Assembly (NCBI GenBank): GCA_026193295.1
Contig: JAPHSB010000060.1
Coordinates: forward strand, 1-6,280
Reading direction: 5' to 3'
DNA length: 6,280 nucleotides
Source of the DNA: Lysobacterales bacterium
GTDB taxonomy: Bacteria > Pseudomonadota > Gammaproteobacteria > Xanthomonadales > SZUA-36
The notes under the pieces are model-generated. The model did not search any database and was not told the DNA's origin. It saw only the letters and a program-made list of their open reading frames with translations. The stretch's first letter is position 1, and every line of letters begins with the position of its first letter. This document shows positions 1 through 6,280 of this stretch, in pieces. A program made the translations under genes and the position numbers.

Positions 1-734
1 AGACCATCGAGGCCGGCCTCGTGCTGTCCAGCATGGATGTCCGGCGCACCTTCAACGCGGTCGACCCGAACGAGTTGCCGGCCTGGGTTGTCGAGCGGGT
101 CAAAAACTTCCGCTTTCGCGGTTCGTCCGGCAAGGTCAATATCGCCCTCGACGGGCTGCCGAAATTTCACGGTATCCCCGATGGATCGCCCTGCCTGGCC
201 GGCGATATCCACATCTCGCAGAACATGGGTGAACTGGAGCGTGCCTACGACGACTGGAAAGCGGGGCGCTGGTCGGACAAACCGTATCTCGACATGCTGC
301 TGCCTTCGCTGATCGACCCGACCATGGCGCCGACCGGCAAGCACTGGATGTCGGTGTTCATCCAGTACTGCCCCTACAAGCTTGCCGACGGAGAGTGGAC
401 CGAGGAGCGCAGACAGGCCTATGGGCAGCACATCGTCGATCGCATCGCCGAATTCAGCCCGGACTTCAAAGAGAAGTTCCTGCACATGGAGATCCGCACG
501 CCCAAGGACCTCGAAGACGACGTGGGGCTCACGGAAGGCAACATCTTCCAGGGCGAACTGACCATGGATCAGTTGGTTTTCAATCGACCGATCCCCGGCT
601 ACGCGCAGTATCGAACGCCGGTCTCCGGCCTGTACATGTGCGGCTCTTCCACGCACCCCGGAGGCGGCGTGATGGGCGCGCCCGGCGCCAACGCGGCGCG
701 CGAAGTCCTGCGGGACCTGGGCAGAGGAGCATGA
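1..734 (+). CDS. FAD-dependent oxidoreductase, phytoene desaturase/PYROXD2-like (5' truncated by window edge)
   Basis: This is the C-terminal part (about 244 residues) of an NAD(P)/FAD-dependent oxidoreductase. The frame is open from base 3 with no stop, so the true start and the N-terminal FAD-binding Rossmann motif lie left of the window; the in-frame GTG at 21 and ATG at 33 are internal. The visible part opens with VLSSMDVRRTF, which matches the family segment usually written as LSNADPxxTF. It ends with the conserved C-terminal FAD-contact region GLYMCGSSTHPGGGVMG followed by an NAAREVL helix. The preceding GNIFQGELTMDQL segment resembles PYROXD2-type members rather than true carotenoid desaturases. 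The next gene is a divergent paralogue, and the TGA stop overlaps a possible ATG of that gene (ATGA at 731-734), so the two are co-transcribed. No carotenoid gene is nearby, so phytoene is an unlikely substrate. The family assignment is firm; the substrate is unknown. Confidence 0.88.
   Translation, partial: TIEAGLVLSSMDVRRTFNAVDPNELPAWVVERVKNFRFRGSSGKVNIALDGLPKFHGIPDGSPCLAGDIHISQNMGELERAYDDWKAGRWSDKPYLDMLLPSLIDPTMAPTGKHWMSVFIQYCPYKLADGEWTEERRQAYGQHIVDRIAEFSPDFKEKFLHMEIRTPKDLEDDVGLTEGNIFQGELTMDQLVFNRPIPGYAQYRTPVSGLYMCGSSTHPGGGVMGAPGANAAREVLRDLGRGA
723..729 (+). promoter_or_regulatory. Shine-Dalgarno site that decides the start of the second oxidoreductase
   Basis: AGAGGAG is a strong ribosome-binding sequence inside the last codons of the upstream gene. 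It lies 7 bases before the ATG at 737, which is good spacing, but only 1 base before the ATG at 731, which is too close. This favours 737 as the start even though 731 gives the familiar ATGA stop/start overlap. The two options differ by two residues. Confidence 0.65.
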
Positions 735-736
735 CC

Positions 737-2299
737 ATGGCACAGCGCTATCAAAACATTGTCATCGGCGGCGGCCACAATGGCCTCACCTGTGCCGCGG
801 GGCTGGCGCGCGCCGGGCAATCGGTTCTGGTGCTCGAAGCCGCGGAGGACATCGGCGGCGCCGCGCGCACGCGCGAATTCGCGCCGGGCGCAAGGGTTTC
901 GGCATGCGCACACCTGCTGCACGCGATGCCGGCCGATCTCGCGGTTGAACTCGATCTGGCGGGCAACGGCCTGGACTATGCCGCACAAGACATGAGGACC
1001 GTGTCCTTGAGTGAGAGCGGAGAAACCATCGTGCTGCACGGCAGCACGGCGCAGGGCAAGGCGGTATCAGAGGCCGACGCTGCAGCCTACGCGCGTTTCA
1101 ATGAAGACATGCAGCGGTTCGCAAAGGCCCTGCGGCCGGTGTTCGAAGACATCGCCCCGGAGCTCTCGATCGAAACGTGGCGGCAGCGCCTGACCCTGCT
1201 GGGCCTGGGGTTGCGGGTCCGCAGGCTGGGCCGGTTCCATATGCGCGAGCTGCTGCGCATCATCGGCATGAATCTGTATGACCTGCTCGATGAATATTTT
1301 GAAAGTACGCAGCTGAAAGGCGCCATCGCCATGGATGCCCTGCTCGGCGGTGAGTGGGGTGCGCGCTCGATGGGCAGCGTACTGACCTACCTCTATCGCG
1401 TCGCAGGCTATCAAAGGAATGGCGGTATCGGTGTTGCCCTGCCAAAAGGCGGCATGGGTGCCGTGTCGGGGGCACTGGTCGGCGCCGCCAGGGCGGCCGG
1501 AGCCGAGATTCGCACGGGCGCCCGCGTCACGCAGATCCTGGTAGAAAACGACCGGGCCGCCGGCGTCGAACTCGACAGCGGGGAACGGCTCGACGCCGAT
1601 TGCGTCATTTCCAACGCCGACCCCAAGCAGACCTTCCTTAAACTGGTGAGCGTGGACCATCTCGATACCGGTTTTGTGCGCCAGATCAAGAACCTTCGTT
1701 CCTCCGGCAAGGCGGCCAAGCTGCACCTGCTGCTCGAAGGGGCGCCGCGCTTTAAAGGCGTGGAGGAGTCCGGGCTGGGTTCGCGCCTGATCATTGCCCC
1801 CGGCATGGACGAAATTGAGCTCGCCTTCAACCCCAGCAAGTACCGGGAGTACCCGGCGGCACCGGTGCTCGAGATCACGGTGCCTTCCGCCAGTGACAGC
1901 AGCCTCGCCCCCCAGGGGCAGCACGTGGTTTCAGCCGTCGTGCAGTATGTGCCCTATGACGATTCGCCCGATGAGGATGCGAACCGCGCGGCTTTCCTCG
2001 AGACGGTGCTGGACCAGTTGGAGCGCTATGCGCCGGGCATCCGGGGGCAGGTACTCGCGGCCGAGCTGTTGACGCCGCGCGACATCGAGCGCGAATTCGG
2101 CATCAGCGGCGGCCATTGGCACCACGTCGAACTGGTTTTCGAGTCGTTCCTGTTCAACCGCCCCATCCCCGCGCTGGCGCAGCACCAGGCGCCGATCGCC
2201 GGTCTCTACCTGTGCGGCGCAGGCTGCCATCCCGGGGGCAACGTCATGGGCATCGCCGGCCGCAATGCCGCGCAGCAGGTACTGAAGGGAGGACATTGA
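737..2299 (+). CDS. FAD-dependent oxidoreductase, phytoene desaturase/PYROXD2-like (complete paralogue)
   Basis: This 520-residue protein is of normal length for the phytoene-desaturase-like flavoprotein superfamily. The N-terminal dinucleotide-binding fold is clear: a hydrophobic strand, then GGGHNGL (residues 11-17), then VLVLEA ending in an acidic residue (E34) expected to bind the ADP ribose of FAD. A GGAARTREF segment follows, as in this family. Near residue 300 a VISNADPKQTFLKL segment matches the equivalent part of the upstream paralogue. The C-terminal 32 residues (GLYLCGAGCHPGGNVMG, then RNAAQQVL) form the second FAD-contact motif. No signal peptide or transmembrane helix is apparent, so a cytosolic enzyme is expected. 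It is clearly homologous to the upstream gene but diverged, so this is an old duplication and the two may act as partners or on successive intermediates. Start chosen at 737 from the Shine-Dalgarno spacing; 731 is the alternative. The reaction is likely flavin-dependent dehydrogenation or oxidation; the substrate is not deducible. Confidence 0.9.
   Translation: MAQRYQNIVIGGGHNGLTCAAGLARAGQSVLVLEAAEDIGGAARTREFAPGARVSACAHLLHAMPADLAVELDLAGNGLDYAAQDMRTVSLSESGETIVLHGSTAQGKAVSEADAAAYARFNEDMQRFAKALRPVFEDIAPELSIETWRQRLTLLGLGLRVRRLGRFHMRELLRIIGMNLYDLLDEYFESTQLKGAIAMDALLGGEWGARSMGSVLTYLYRVAGYQRNGGIGVALPKGGMGAVSGALVGAARAAGAEIRTGARVTQILVENDRAAGVELDSGERLDADCVISNADPKQTFLKLVSVDHLDTGFVRQIKNLRSSGKAAKLHLLLEGAPRFKGVEESGLGSRLIIAPGMDEIELAFNPSKYREYPAAPVLEITVPSASDSSLAPQGQHVVSAVVQYVPYDDSPDEDANRAAFLETVLDQLERYAPGIRGQVLAAELLTPRDIEREFGISGGHWHHVELVFESFLFNRPIPALAQHQAPIAGLYLCGAGCHPGGNVMGIAGRNAAQQVLKGGH
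2287..2292 (+). promoter_or_regulatory. Shine-Dalgarno site of the GcvT-like gene
   Basis: GGGAGG sits 8 bases before the ATG at 2301 and lies inside the last codons of the upstream oxidoreductase. It supports 2301 as the start and continuous translation of the operon; the upstream TGA stop ends one base before the G at 2300. Confidence 0.7.
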
Positions 2300-2300
2300 G

Positions 2301-3515
2301 ATGATTGCCGACACGCAGAACAACCAGCGCCCTCTCACCGAGCGGCCCATTCTCGAAACGCCGTTTTTCGAGTCCTACAAGCACCTGATCCAGAACGACC
2401 GCTACCAGGAATGGTCGGGTTACACGACGCTCGAATCGTTTGCCTGCGAGGGGCAGGAGTACTTCGCCGTGCGCAATACCTGCGGAGTGTATGACCTGTG
2501 CCCGATGATCAAGTACGACATCAGCGGCCCCGACGCTGAGCGCTACATGAATCGCCTGGTCACCCGCGATGTCAGGAAAGTCGTGCCTAAGCGGGTGGCC
2601 TACTCGCTGTGGTGTGACGACAACGGTCACGTGATCGAAGACGGCACAGTGTTCCGGTTTTCGGCAAACCAATTTCGCCTGTGCTGCGCCGAGCGGCAGA
2701 TCGACTGGCTGATGGACAGCGCCATCGGCTACGACGTGGCCATCAGCGACGTCACCGAAGACATCGCCGGCCTGGCCGTGCAGGGCCCCATCTCCTGCAC
2801 CATTCTCAAAAAAATGGGATTTGCCGGCATCGAGGCGCTCAAGCCCTTCCAGTTGCAGCACTTCTCCCTGGATGGCTGCGAGGTCATGGTGTCCCGCACC
2901 GGCTTTACCGGTGACCTGGGGTACGAGCTGTGGATCGGCGCTGAACGCGCGAAAAAACTGTGGGAATCGCTATTCGCCGCGGGCCAGCCCTACGGAATCC
3001 GCATGATCGGCTCCACGGCCCTCGACATGCTGCGTATCGAGGCCGGCCTCATGCAGGTCGGCGACGAATTCATGTCCTGTCTGCAGACCGTGCGGCTCGG
3101 CCGTGACCGCACTCCGTTCGAACTCGGGCTCGACTGGCTGGTGGACCTGGAAAAGGGGCACTTCAACGGTCGGCGTGCACTTTTGGCAGCCCGTACAAAG
3201 GGTCTGAAACGCAAATTGGTGGGCCTGGATATCGACTGGAACAAGCAGGCCGATGGCGCGCTGATTTATTCCAGCGAAGACGCCAAGCGGCAGATCGGCG
3301 AGGTGACCTCCGCCCTGTGGTCGCCCACGCTCAAGCAGAACATCGCCCTGGCCTTCATCGACGCCCCCTGGTTCGAAGGCGAACAGGAAATGTGGGCGGA
3401 AATCTACCTGCACCGGGAATGCATGTGGGAGCGCAAGATGTTCAGATGCCGTGTCACCCGGAAGCCGTTCTACTCACCCGAGCGCAGGACGCTCACACCG
3501 CCGAACGACATGTAA
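2301..3515 (+). CDS. GcvT-like aminomethyltransferase family protein (folate-dependent one-carbon transfer)
   Basis: This 404-residue cytosolic protein has the full GcvT layout. An N-terminal folate-binding domain contains RNTCGVYDLCPM (58-69, the position of the VRxxxGxFDVSHM motif of T-protein) and an AVQGP segment (159-163). GFTGDLGYELW (201-211) matches the family motif GYTGExGYE, LDMLRIEAGL (241-250) matches DTLRLEAG, and a C-terminal barrel contains SPTLKQNIALAF (341-352). The Asp-Asp pair of glycine-cleavage T-proteins is Glu-Asp here (113-114, context HVIEDG). The protein is slightly longer than bacterial GcvT (about 364). No gcvH or gcvP gene is visible, so it is probably not the glycine-cleavage T-protein. 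Relatives include the C-terminal domains of dimethylglycine and sarcosine dehydrogenases and the DMSP demethylase DmdA, all of which pass one-carbon units to tetrahydrofolate. It is tightly linked to two flavoproteins, so coupled oxidation and one-carbon transfer is a reasonable inference. The exact substrate is unknown. Confidence 0.87.
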   Translation: MIADTQNNQRPLTERPILETPFFESYKHLIQNDRYQEWSGYTTLESFACEGQEYFAVRNTCGVYDLCPMIKYDISGPDAERYMNRLVTRDVRKVVPKRVAYSLWCDDNGHVIEDGTVFRFSANQFRLCCAERQIDWLMDSAIGYDVAISDVTEDIAGLAVQGPISCTILKKMGFAGIEALKPFQLQHFSLDGCEVMVSRTGFTGDLGYELWIGAERAKKLWESLFAAGQPYGIRMIGSTALDMLRIEAGLMQVGDEFMSCLQTVRLGRDRTPFELGLDWLVDLEKGHFNGRRALLAARTKGLKRKLVGLDIDWNKQADGALIYSSEDAKRQIGEVTSALWSPTLKQNIALAFIDAPWFEGEQEMWAEIYLHRECMWERKMFRCRVTRKPFYSPERRTLTPPNDM

Positions 3516-3547
3516 GCCAGGGCGCCATGGGGCAAAAAGCAGTCGAT
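3516..3547. other. Short convergent intergenic gap
   Basis: Thirty-two bases separate the stop codons of two convergent genes. I searched by eye for a GC-rich hairpin followed by a T-run on either strand and saw none convincing, so termination here may be Rho-dependent or may run into the opposite gene. Confidence 0.5.
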
Positions 3548-4327
3548 TCAGTGCGGCTTGTTCCCACCCCGTGGCCGGTACAGACTGATCGCGTTTTCAA
3601 ACAGCACGCGCCGGGCCCCGTCCGCTCCCAGGGTGTCGATCACCAGCTGAAAATCGCGGTCGCTGTAAGGTCGTGCGGCGCGGGTCGACGGCAGGTCCGT
3701 GCCGAACATCAGTGCCTCCGGGTTCGCCGCGAAGAGTGACTTGAGGGCGCTGCGGACTTCAAAATCCACCCGGCCGAAACCACTGGCCTTGACGCGGATT
3801 CCTCTTTCAGCCAGCCAAAGCAGGTGAGGCAATCCTTCTTTCGACAAACCCAGGTGATCGATGACCACGGCCGGCAGAGCCACCAGCGTGTCGAACAGCT
3901 CCGGCAGCTCTCGGGAGTCGATGTACAGTTCGACGTGCCAGCCCAACAACTCGTAGATGCGGCGCGCCATGTCATCGAGATGGCTGACGTCCTCCGAGCC
4001 GCCGCGCTTGGGGTTGAAACGTACCGCACGCACGCCGTATTGATGTAGTTCCCGCAGCTCCTCGTCAGTTGCGCTGACCGGTAGCTGCGTCACCCCGACA
4101 TAAGCCGGGCCCAACCGCTGCAAGGCATCGACGAGGTAGTCCTGGTCAAAGGCCTGGAACGAGCCGGAGATCACCGCACCGCCACGCAGGTCGTAGCCTT
4201 CCATGCGCTCGCGGTAATCGCTGACCGTGTAGCGGTCGGGCAGGTAGCCGCGGTTCGGCACCAGTGGGAAGCGGGGATCGATGACGTGGAAATGCGCGTC
4301 GAACAAGGGGAAGTCAGTGATGGACAT
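3548..4327 (-). CDS. Amidohydrolase-family metal-dependent hydrolase (TIM barrel)
   Basis: This 259-residue protein fits the amidohydrolase-2 / predicted TIM-barrel hydrolase family (the group that includes 2-pyrone-4,6-dicarboxylate lactonase). Metal-site features appear in the expected order: DAHFHV at residues 10-15 (the HxH motif of strand 1), VIDHLG with H158, and the late aspartate in MFGTDLPS (D211). VRFNP (102-106), VELYID (132-137) and the closing ENAISLYR also match the family. Length is typical or slightly short. The start is placed at the ATG whose complement is 4325-4327, because the conserved barrel begins 9 residues later; the frame could be extended to 4384, but those 19 extra residues lie inside the upstream gene and look non-conserved. 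The start overlaps the end of the upstream radical SAM gene by 14 bases, suggesting translational coupling; the Shine-Dalgarno is weak. Likely hydrolysis of a lactone, amide or similar bond, or a decarboxylation; the substrate is unknown. Confidence 0.87.
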   Translation of the reverse strand: MSITDFPLFDAHFHVIDPRFPLVPNRGYLPDRYTVSDYRERMEGYDLRGGAVISGSFQAFDQDYLVDALQRLGPAYVGVTQLPVSATDEELRELHQYGVRAVRFNPKRGGSEDVSHLDDMARRIYELLGWHVELYIDSRELPELFDTLVALPAVVIDHLGLSKEGLPHLLWLAERGIRVKASGFGRVDFEVRSALKSLFAANPEALMFGTDLPSTRAARPYSDRDFQLVIDTLGADGARRVLFENAISLYRPRGGNKPH

Positions 4328-5432
4328 GGATCGCCTGCCTGCGTGAGCCCCAGCTGCCGGGCCGTGTTTCGAATATCCCCGCAACCGGCGTGGCGCAGTT
4401 CCTGCAGATGGCGCTGCCGCCGTCGAGCGCCAGGTTCCAGGTGGACAGTTCGTACCAGTCGCGGCCGATCAGCATGTCACCGCAATGGTGACAATAGGTG
4501 CTGGAGCCGAGGAAGTCATGGATATTGCCGGTGTACACGTAGCGCAGTCCATTCTTCAGCCCGATCGCCCGGGCGCGTTGCAGCGTGGCGGTCGGCGTGA
4601 CCGGGCTGTCCGTCATCTTCCAGTCGGGATGGAAGCGCGTGAAATGGAGCGGGACGTCCGGGCCGAGATGCTCCGCGATCCACTGCGTCATGGAATCTAT
4701 TTCGCTTTCCGAGTCGTTTTCGCCCGGGATCATCAGCGTGGTCAGTTCCAGCCAGATGCCGGTTTCCTTTTTCAGGTACTCCAGCGTCTCCAGAACCGGC
4801 TGCAGGTGCGCACCGCAGAGTTTCCAGTAGAAGCGATCGGTAAATGCCTTCAGGTCGATGTTGGCCGCGTCCATGTGCCGGAAAAACTCGCTGCGCGGCT
4901 GGTCTGTGATGTAGCCGGCAGACACGGCCACCGTGAGGATGTTCTGTTCATGACAGGCTTGCGCGGTATCCACTGCGTACTCGAGGAAGATCACCGGGTC
5001 GTTGTAGGTGAAAGCCACGCTGAGGACACCGTTGGAGACGGCAGCTTGAGCGATTTCCGCCGGCGAAGCCTGTTCCTGGAGCCGGTCGAAGTCACGCGAT
5101 TTCGTCATGTCCCAGTTCTGGCAGAACTTGCAGGCCAGGTTGCATCCGGCCGTGCCGAAAGACAGGACCGGTGTACCCGGAAGGAAGTGGTTCAGCGGTT
5201 TTTTTTCGATGGGATCGATGCAAAATCCACTGGAGCGGCCGTAGGTGGTCAGCACGATCTGATCATTCGCCCGCGCCCGTACGAAGCACAAGCCGCGCTG
5301 CCCTTCACGGAGCCGGCAGAAGCGCGGGCAGAGGTCACATTGCAGACGGCCGTCGTCAATCGGGTGCCAATAGCGGCCCGGAACACCTTCGATGCGGTCG
5401 CCCTGTTCACTGATCAGCTTGGATTGAGCCAT
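4314..5432 (-). CDS. amrS: AmmeMemoRadiSam system radical SAM enzyme (AmrS)
   Basis: This 372-residue radical SAM protein matches the AmrS family. From the chosen start, an N-terminal cysteine block QCDLCPRFC...GLCF (C32, C35, C39, C49) precedes the canonical cluster motif CNLACKFC (C97, C101, C104; CxxxCxxC) that binds the [4Fe-4S] cluster and SAM. The core continues with AFTYNDP (140-146), NIDLKAF (191-197) and HFTRFHPDW (263-271), all characteristic of this family. At the C terminus two CxxC pairs (C314/C317 and C343/C346) suggest a second metal site such as a zinc ribbon. The frame stays open to 5909, but that extension lies antisense to the divergent MEMO gene and is not conserved-looking. 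Candidate starts are 5432, 5465 and 5468; none has a good Shine-Dalgarno. I chose 5432 because the conserved part (YWHPIDDGRLQCDLC) begins about 20 residues later. It is next to a MEMO-family gene, its usual partner. The modification it performs is not established. Confidence 0.9.
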   Translation of the reverse strand: MAQSKLISEQGDRIEGVPGRYWHPIDDGRLQCDLCPRFCRLREGQRGLCFVRARANDQIVLTTYGRSSGFCIDPIEKKPLNHFLPGTPVLSFGTAGCNLACKFCQNWDMTKSRDFDRLQEQASPAEIAQAAVSNGVLSVAFTYNDPVIFLEYAVDTAQACHEQNILTVAVSAGYITDQPRSEFFRHMDAANIDLKAFTDRFYWKLCGAHLQPVLETLEYLKKETGIWLELTTLMIPGENDSESEIDSMTQWIAEHLGPDVPLHFTRFHPDWKMTDSPVTPTATLQRARAIGLKNGLRYVYTGNIHDFLGSSTYCHHCGDMLIGRDWYELSTWNLALDGGSAICRNCATPVAGIFETRPGSWGSRRQAIHVHH

Positions 5433-5492
5433 ATCAAGACCGGAAGCCAGAGCGCCTGATGTCATCATAGCGCGGGGACTATACTGGGGGTG
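5433..5492. promoter_or_regulatory. Divergent promoter region between amrS and the MEMO gene
   Basis: About 60 bases separate the two divergent starts (24 if amrS begins at 5468). A -10-like TATACT reads on the plus strand at 5480-5485, and an overlapping TATAGT reads on the minus strand (complement of 5478-5483). Only weak -35 candidates, about three matches of six, are present on either side. If these boxes are used, the MEMO transcript would have almost no leader, and the amrS leader would be very short or, for the 5432 start, a few tens of bases. Overlapping -10 elements would make the two promoters compete. This is a pattern-based suggestion only. Confidence 0.35.
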
Positions 5493-6280
5493 ATGATCCG
5501 GATCAGGGAAGCAGCGGTTGCCGGGTCCTTCTACCTGGACGATCCCGGTGAACTGCAAGCCACGGTGCGCCGACTCCTCGACGCGGTGTCGACCGTGCGT
5601 GGACCGGCCCCCAAGGCCATGGTCGTGCCGCATGCCGGCTATGCCTGGTCGGGCCCGGTGGCGGCTTCGGCCTATGCCCGGCTGCGGCCGCACCGTGAGC
5701 GATACCGGCGTGTCATCCTGCTCGGGCCTTGCCATTGCCTCGCTTTTGCCGGCCTGGCCGCGAGCAGCGTCGATGCCTTCCGCACGCCGCTGGGCGATGT
5801 GCCGCTGGACCGCGCGTCGATCGATGCCCTGCGGCACCCGGCCGTCAGCACCATCGATGCGGCGCATCGTCCCGAGCACAGCCTTGAGGTGCAGTTGCCG
5901 TTTCTGCAATCGGTGCTGGCGTCGTTCTCACTGGTGCCCCTGGTGGTTGGCGACGCCGATCCATCTGACGTGGCCGCGGTGATCGATTCGCTGTGGGGTG
6001 GGCCGGAGACCCTGGTCCTGGTCAGCTCCGACCTGAGTCACTACCTGGAATACGACACGGCTCGCAGCCTGGATCTCGATACCTGCCACGCAATTGAGCA
6101 GCTGGATTGTCGGCACATTGGTCACGCCCAGGCTTGCGGGGCGACGCCGCTGCGGGGTCTGCTGCTGGCCGCGCGACGTCATGGCTTGCAAGCGGTCACG
6201 CTGGATTTGCGCAACTCGGGCGATACGTCGGGCAGCCGGGGGCGTGTGGTGGGTTACGGCGCCTGGATGTTGGTGGAGGC
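5493..6280 (+). CDS. amrB: MEMO1-family protein, AmmeMemoRadiSam system protein B (3' end cut by window edge)
   Basis: The frame runs from ATG 5493 to the window end without a stop, giving 262 complete residues; MEMO proteins are usually about 260-290, so only the last few residues are likely missing. The opening IREAAVAGSFY is the family's typical start. Signature positions are PHAGY (46-50, H47), GPCHC (H81), the TPLGDVPLD segment, PEHSLEVQLPFLQ, SSDLSHY (D180, H183), a CG at 215 and RNSGD (240-244). These correspond to the metal-site residues of human MEMO1 (H49, H81, C244) and the extradiol-dioxygenase-like fold; the human protein binds copper or iron and no enzyme activity is agreed. The usual GPSH reads GPCH here, with a second cysteine after the histidine. 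A GTG at 5490 is an in-frame alternative start; no strong Shine-Dalgarno is present. It diverges from amrS. The third system member, an AMMECR1 protein, is not visible and could lie downstream. Confidence 0.9.
   Translation, partial: MIRIREAAVAGSFYLDDPGELQATVRRLLDAVSTVRGPAPKAMVVPHAGYAWSGPVAASAYARLRPHRERYRRVILLGPCHCLAFAGLAASSVDAFRTPLGDVPLDRASIDALRHPAVSTIDAAHRPEHSLEVQLPFLQSVLASFSLVPLVVGDADPSDVAAVIDSLWGGPETLVLVSSDLSHYLEYDTARSLDLDTCHAIEQLDCRHIGHAQACGATPLRGLLLAARRHGLQAVTLDLRNSGDTSGSRGRVVGYGAWMLVE

Noticed and set aside
395..736. Long upstream extension of the second oxidoreductase frame
   Set aside because: The frame is open back to 395, but this stretch is Arg-rich nonsense overlapping the conserved C terminus of the first oxidoreductase; the Rossmann fold starts just after 737.
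1067..1924. 285-codon minus-strand open frame antisense to the second oxidoreductase
   Set aside because: It has no recognisable domain and lies fully within a strong plus-strand gene; a composition artefact.
1..2299. Carotenoid biosynthesis (crtI-type) assignment for the two oxidoreductases
   Set aside because: The C-terminal motifs are closer to PYROXD2-like proteins, and no phytoene synthase or cyclase gene is in the window; the partner is a GcvT-like protein.
3036..3050. 15-base exact repeat of bases 6-20, with the palindromic core GAGGCCGGCCTC
   Set aside because: Both copies encode IEAGL inside conserved coding segments, and in the GcvT-like gene this is a family motif; two coding coincidences in GC-rich DNA explain it better than a regulatory or mobile repeat.
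3516..3547. Possible terminator hairpin between the convergent genes
   Set aside because: Only a few short, interrupted complementary stretches exist and no T-run follows on either strand.
4485..5459. 324-codon plus-strand open frame antisense to amrS
   Set aside because: No family motif is visible and it mirrors the conserved radical SAM gene; long antisense frames are expected in GC-rich coding DNA.
5469..5909. N-terminal extension of AmrS up to 5909
   Set aside because: The extension is antisense to the well-conserved MEMO gene, is low in recognisable structure, and would make AmrS far longer than its family.

Overview
The window is GC-rich and densely coding, with Shine-Dalgarno-led starts, overlapping start and stop codons and compact gene spacing. 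This points to a bacterium, most likely a high-GC member of the Pseudomonadota. That placement rests on protein flavour and composition only; no rRNA or other taxonomic marker is present. Six protein genes are supported, two of them cut by the window edges. No tRNA, rRNA, CRISPR array, insertion sequence or prophage feature was seen.

Left block (1-3515, plus strand) is a tight three-gene operon. It holds the 3' part of a FAD-dependent oxidoreductase of the phytoene-desaturase/PYROXD2-like family. A complete paralogue of that enzyme follows, with overlapping or nearly overlapping start and stop. Next, one base after its stop codon, comes a 404-residue GcvT-like aminomethyltransferase-family protein (folate-binding fold). 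No other glycine-cleavage gene is visible. The combination suggests oxidation of a small organic, probably amine- or methyl-bearing, substrate, with a one-carbon group passed to tetrahydrofolate. The substrate cannot be named from the sequence.

Right block (3548-6280) converges on the first across only 32 bases. On the minus strand lie a TIM-barrel amidohydrolase (metal-dependent hydrolase) and, upstream of it and overlapping it by 14 bases, an AmrS-type radical SAM enzyme. Diverging from AmrS across a gap of about 60 bases is a MEMO1-family protein (AmrB), open to the right edge and almost complete. AmrS and MEMO/AmrB are two of the three parts of the AmmeMemoRadiSam system, a widely conserved set whose biochemical role is still poorly defined. 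The third part, the AMMECR1-domain protein (AmrA), is not in the window and may lie just beyond the right edge.

The two blocks are probably separate transcription units. The points of most interest are the two-oxidoreductase plus lone GcvT-like cassette, the coupling of an amidohydrolase to AmrS, and the cysteines flanking the metal-site histidine in the MEMO protein.
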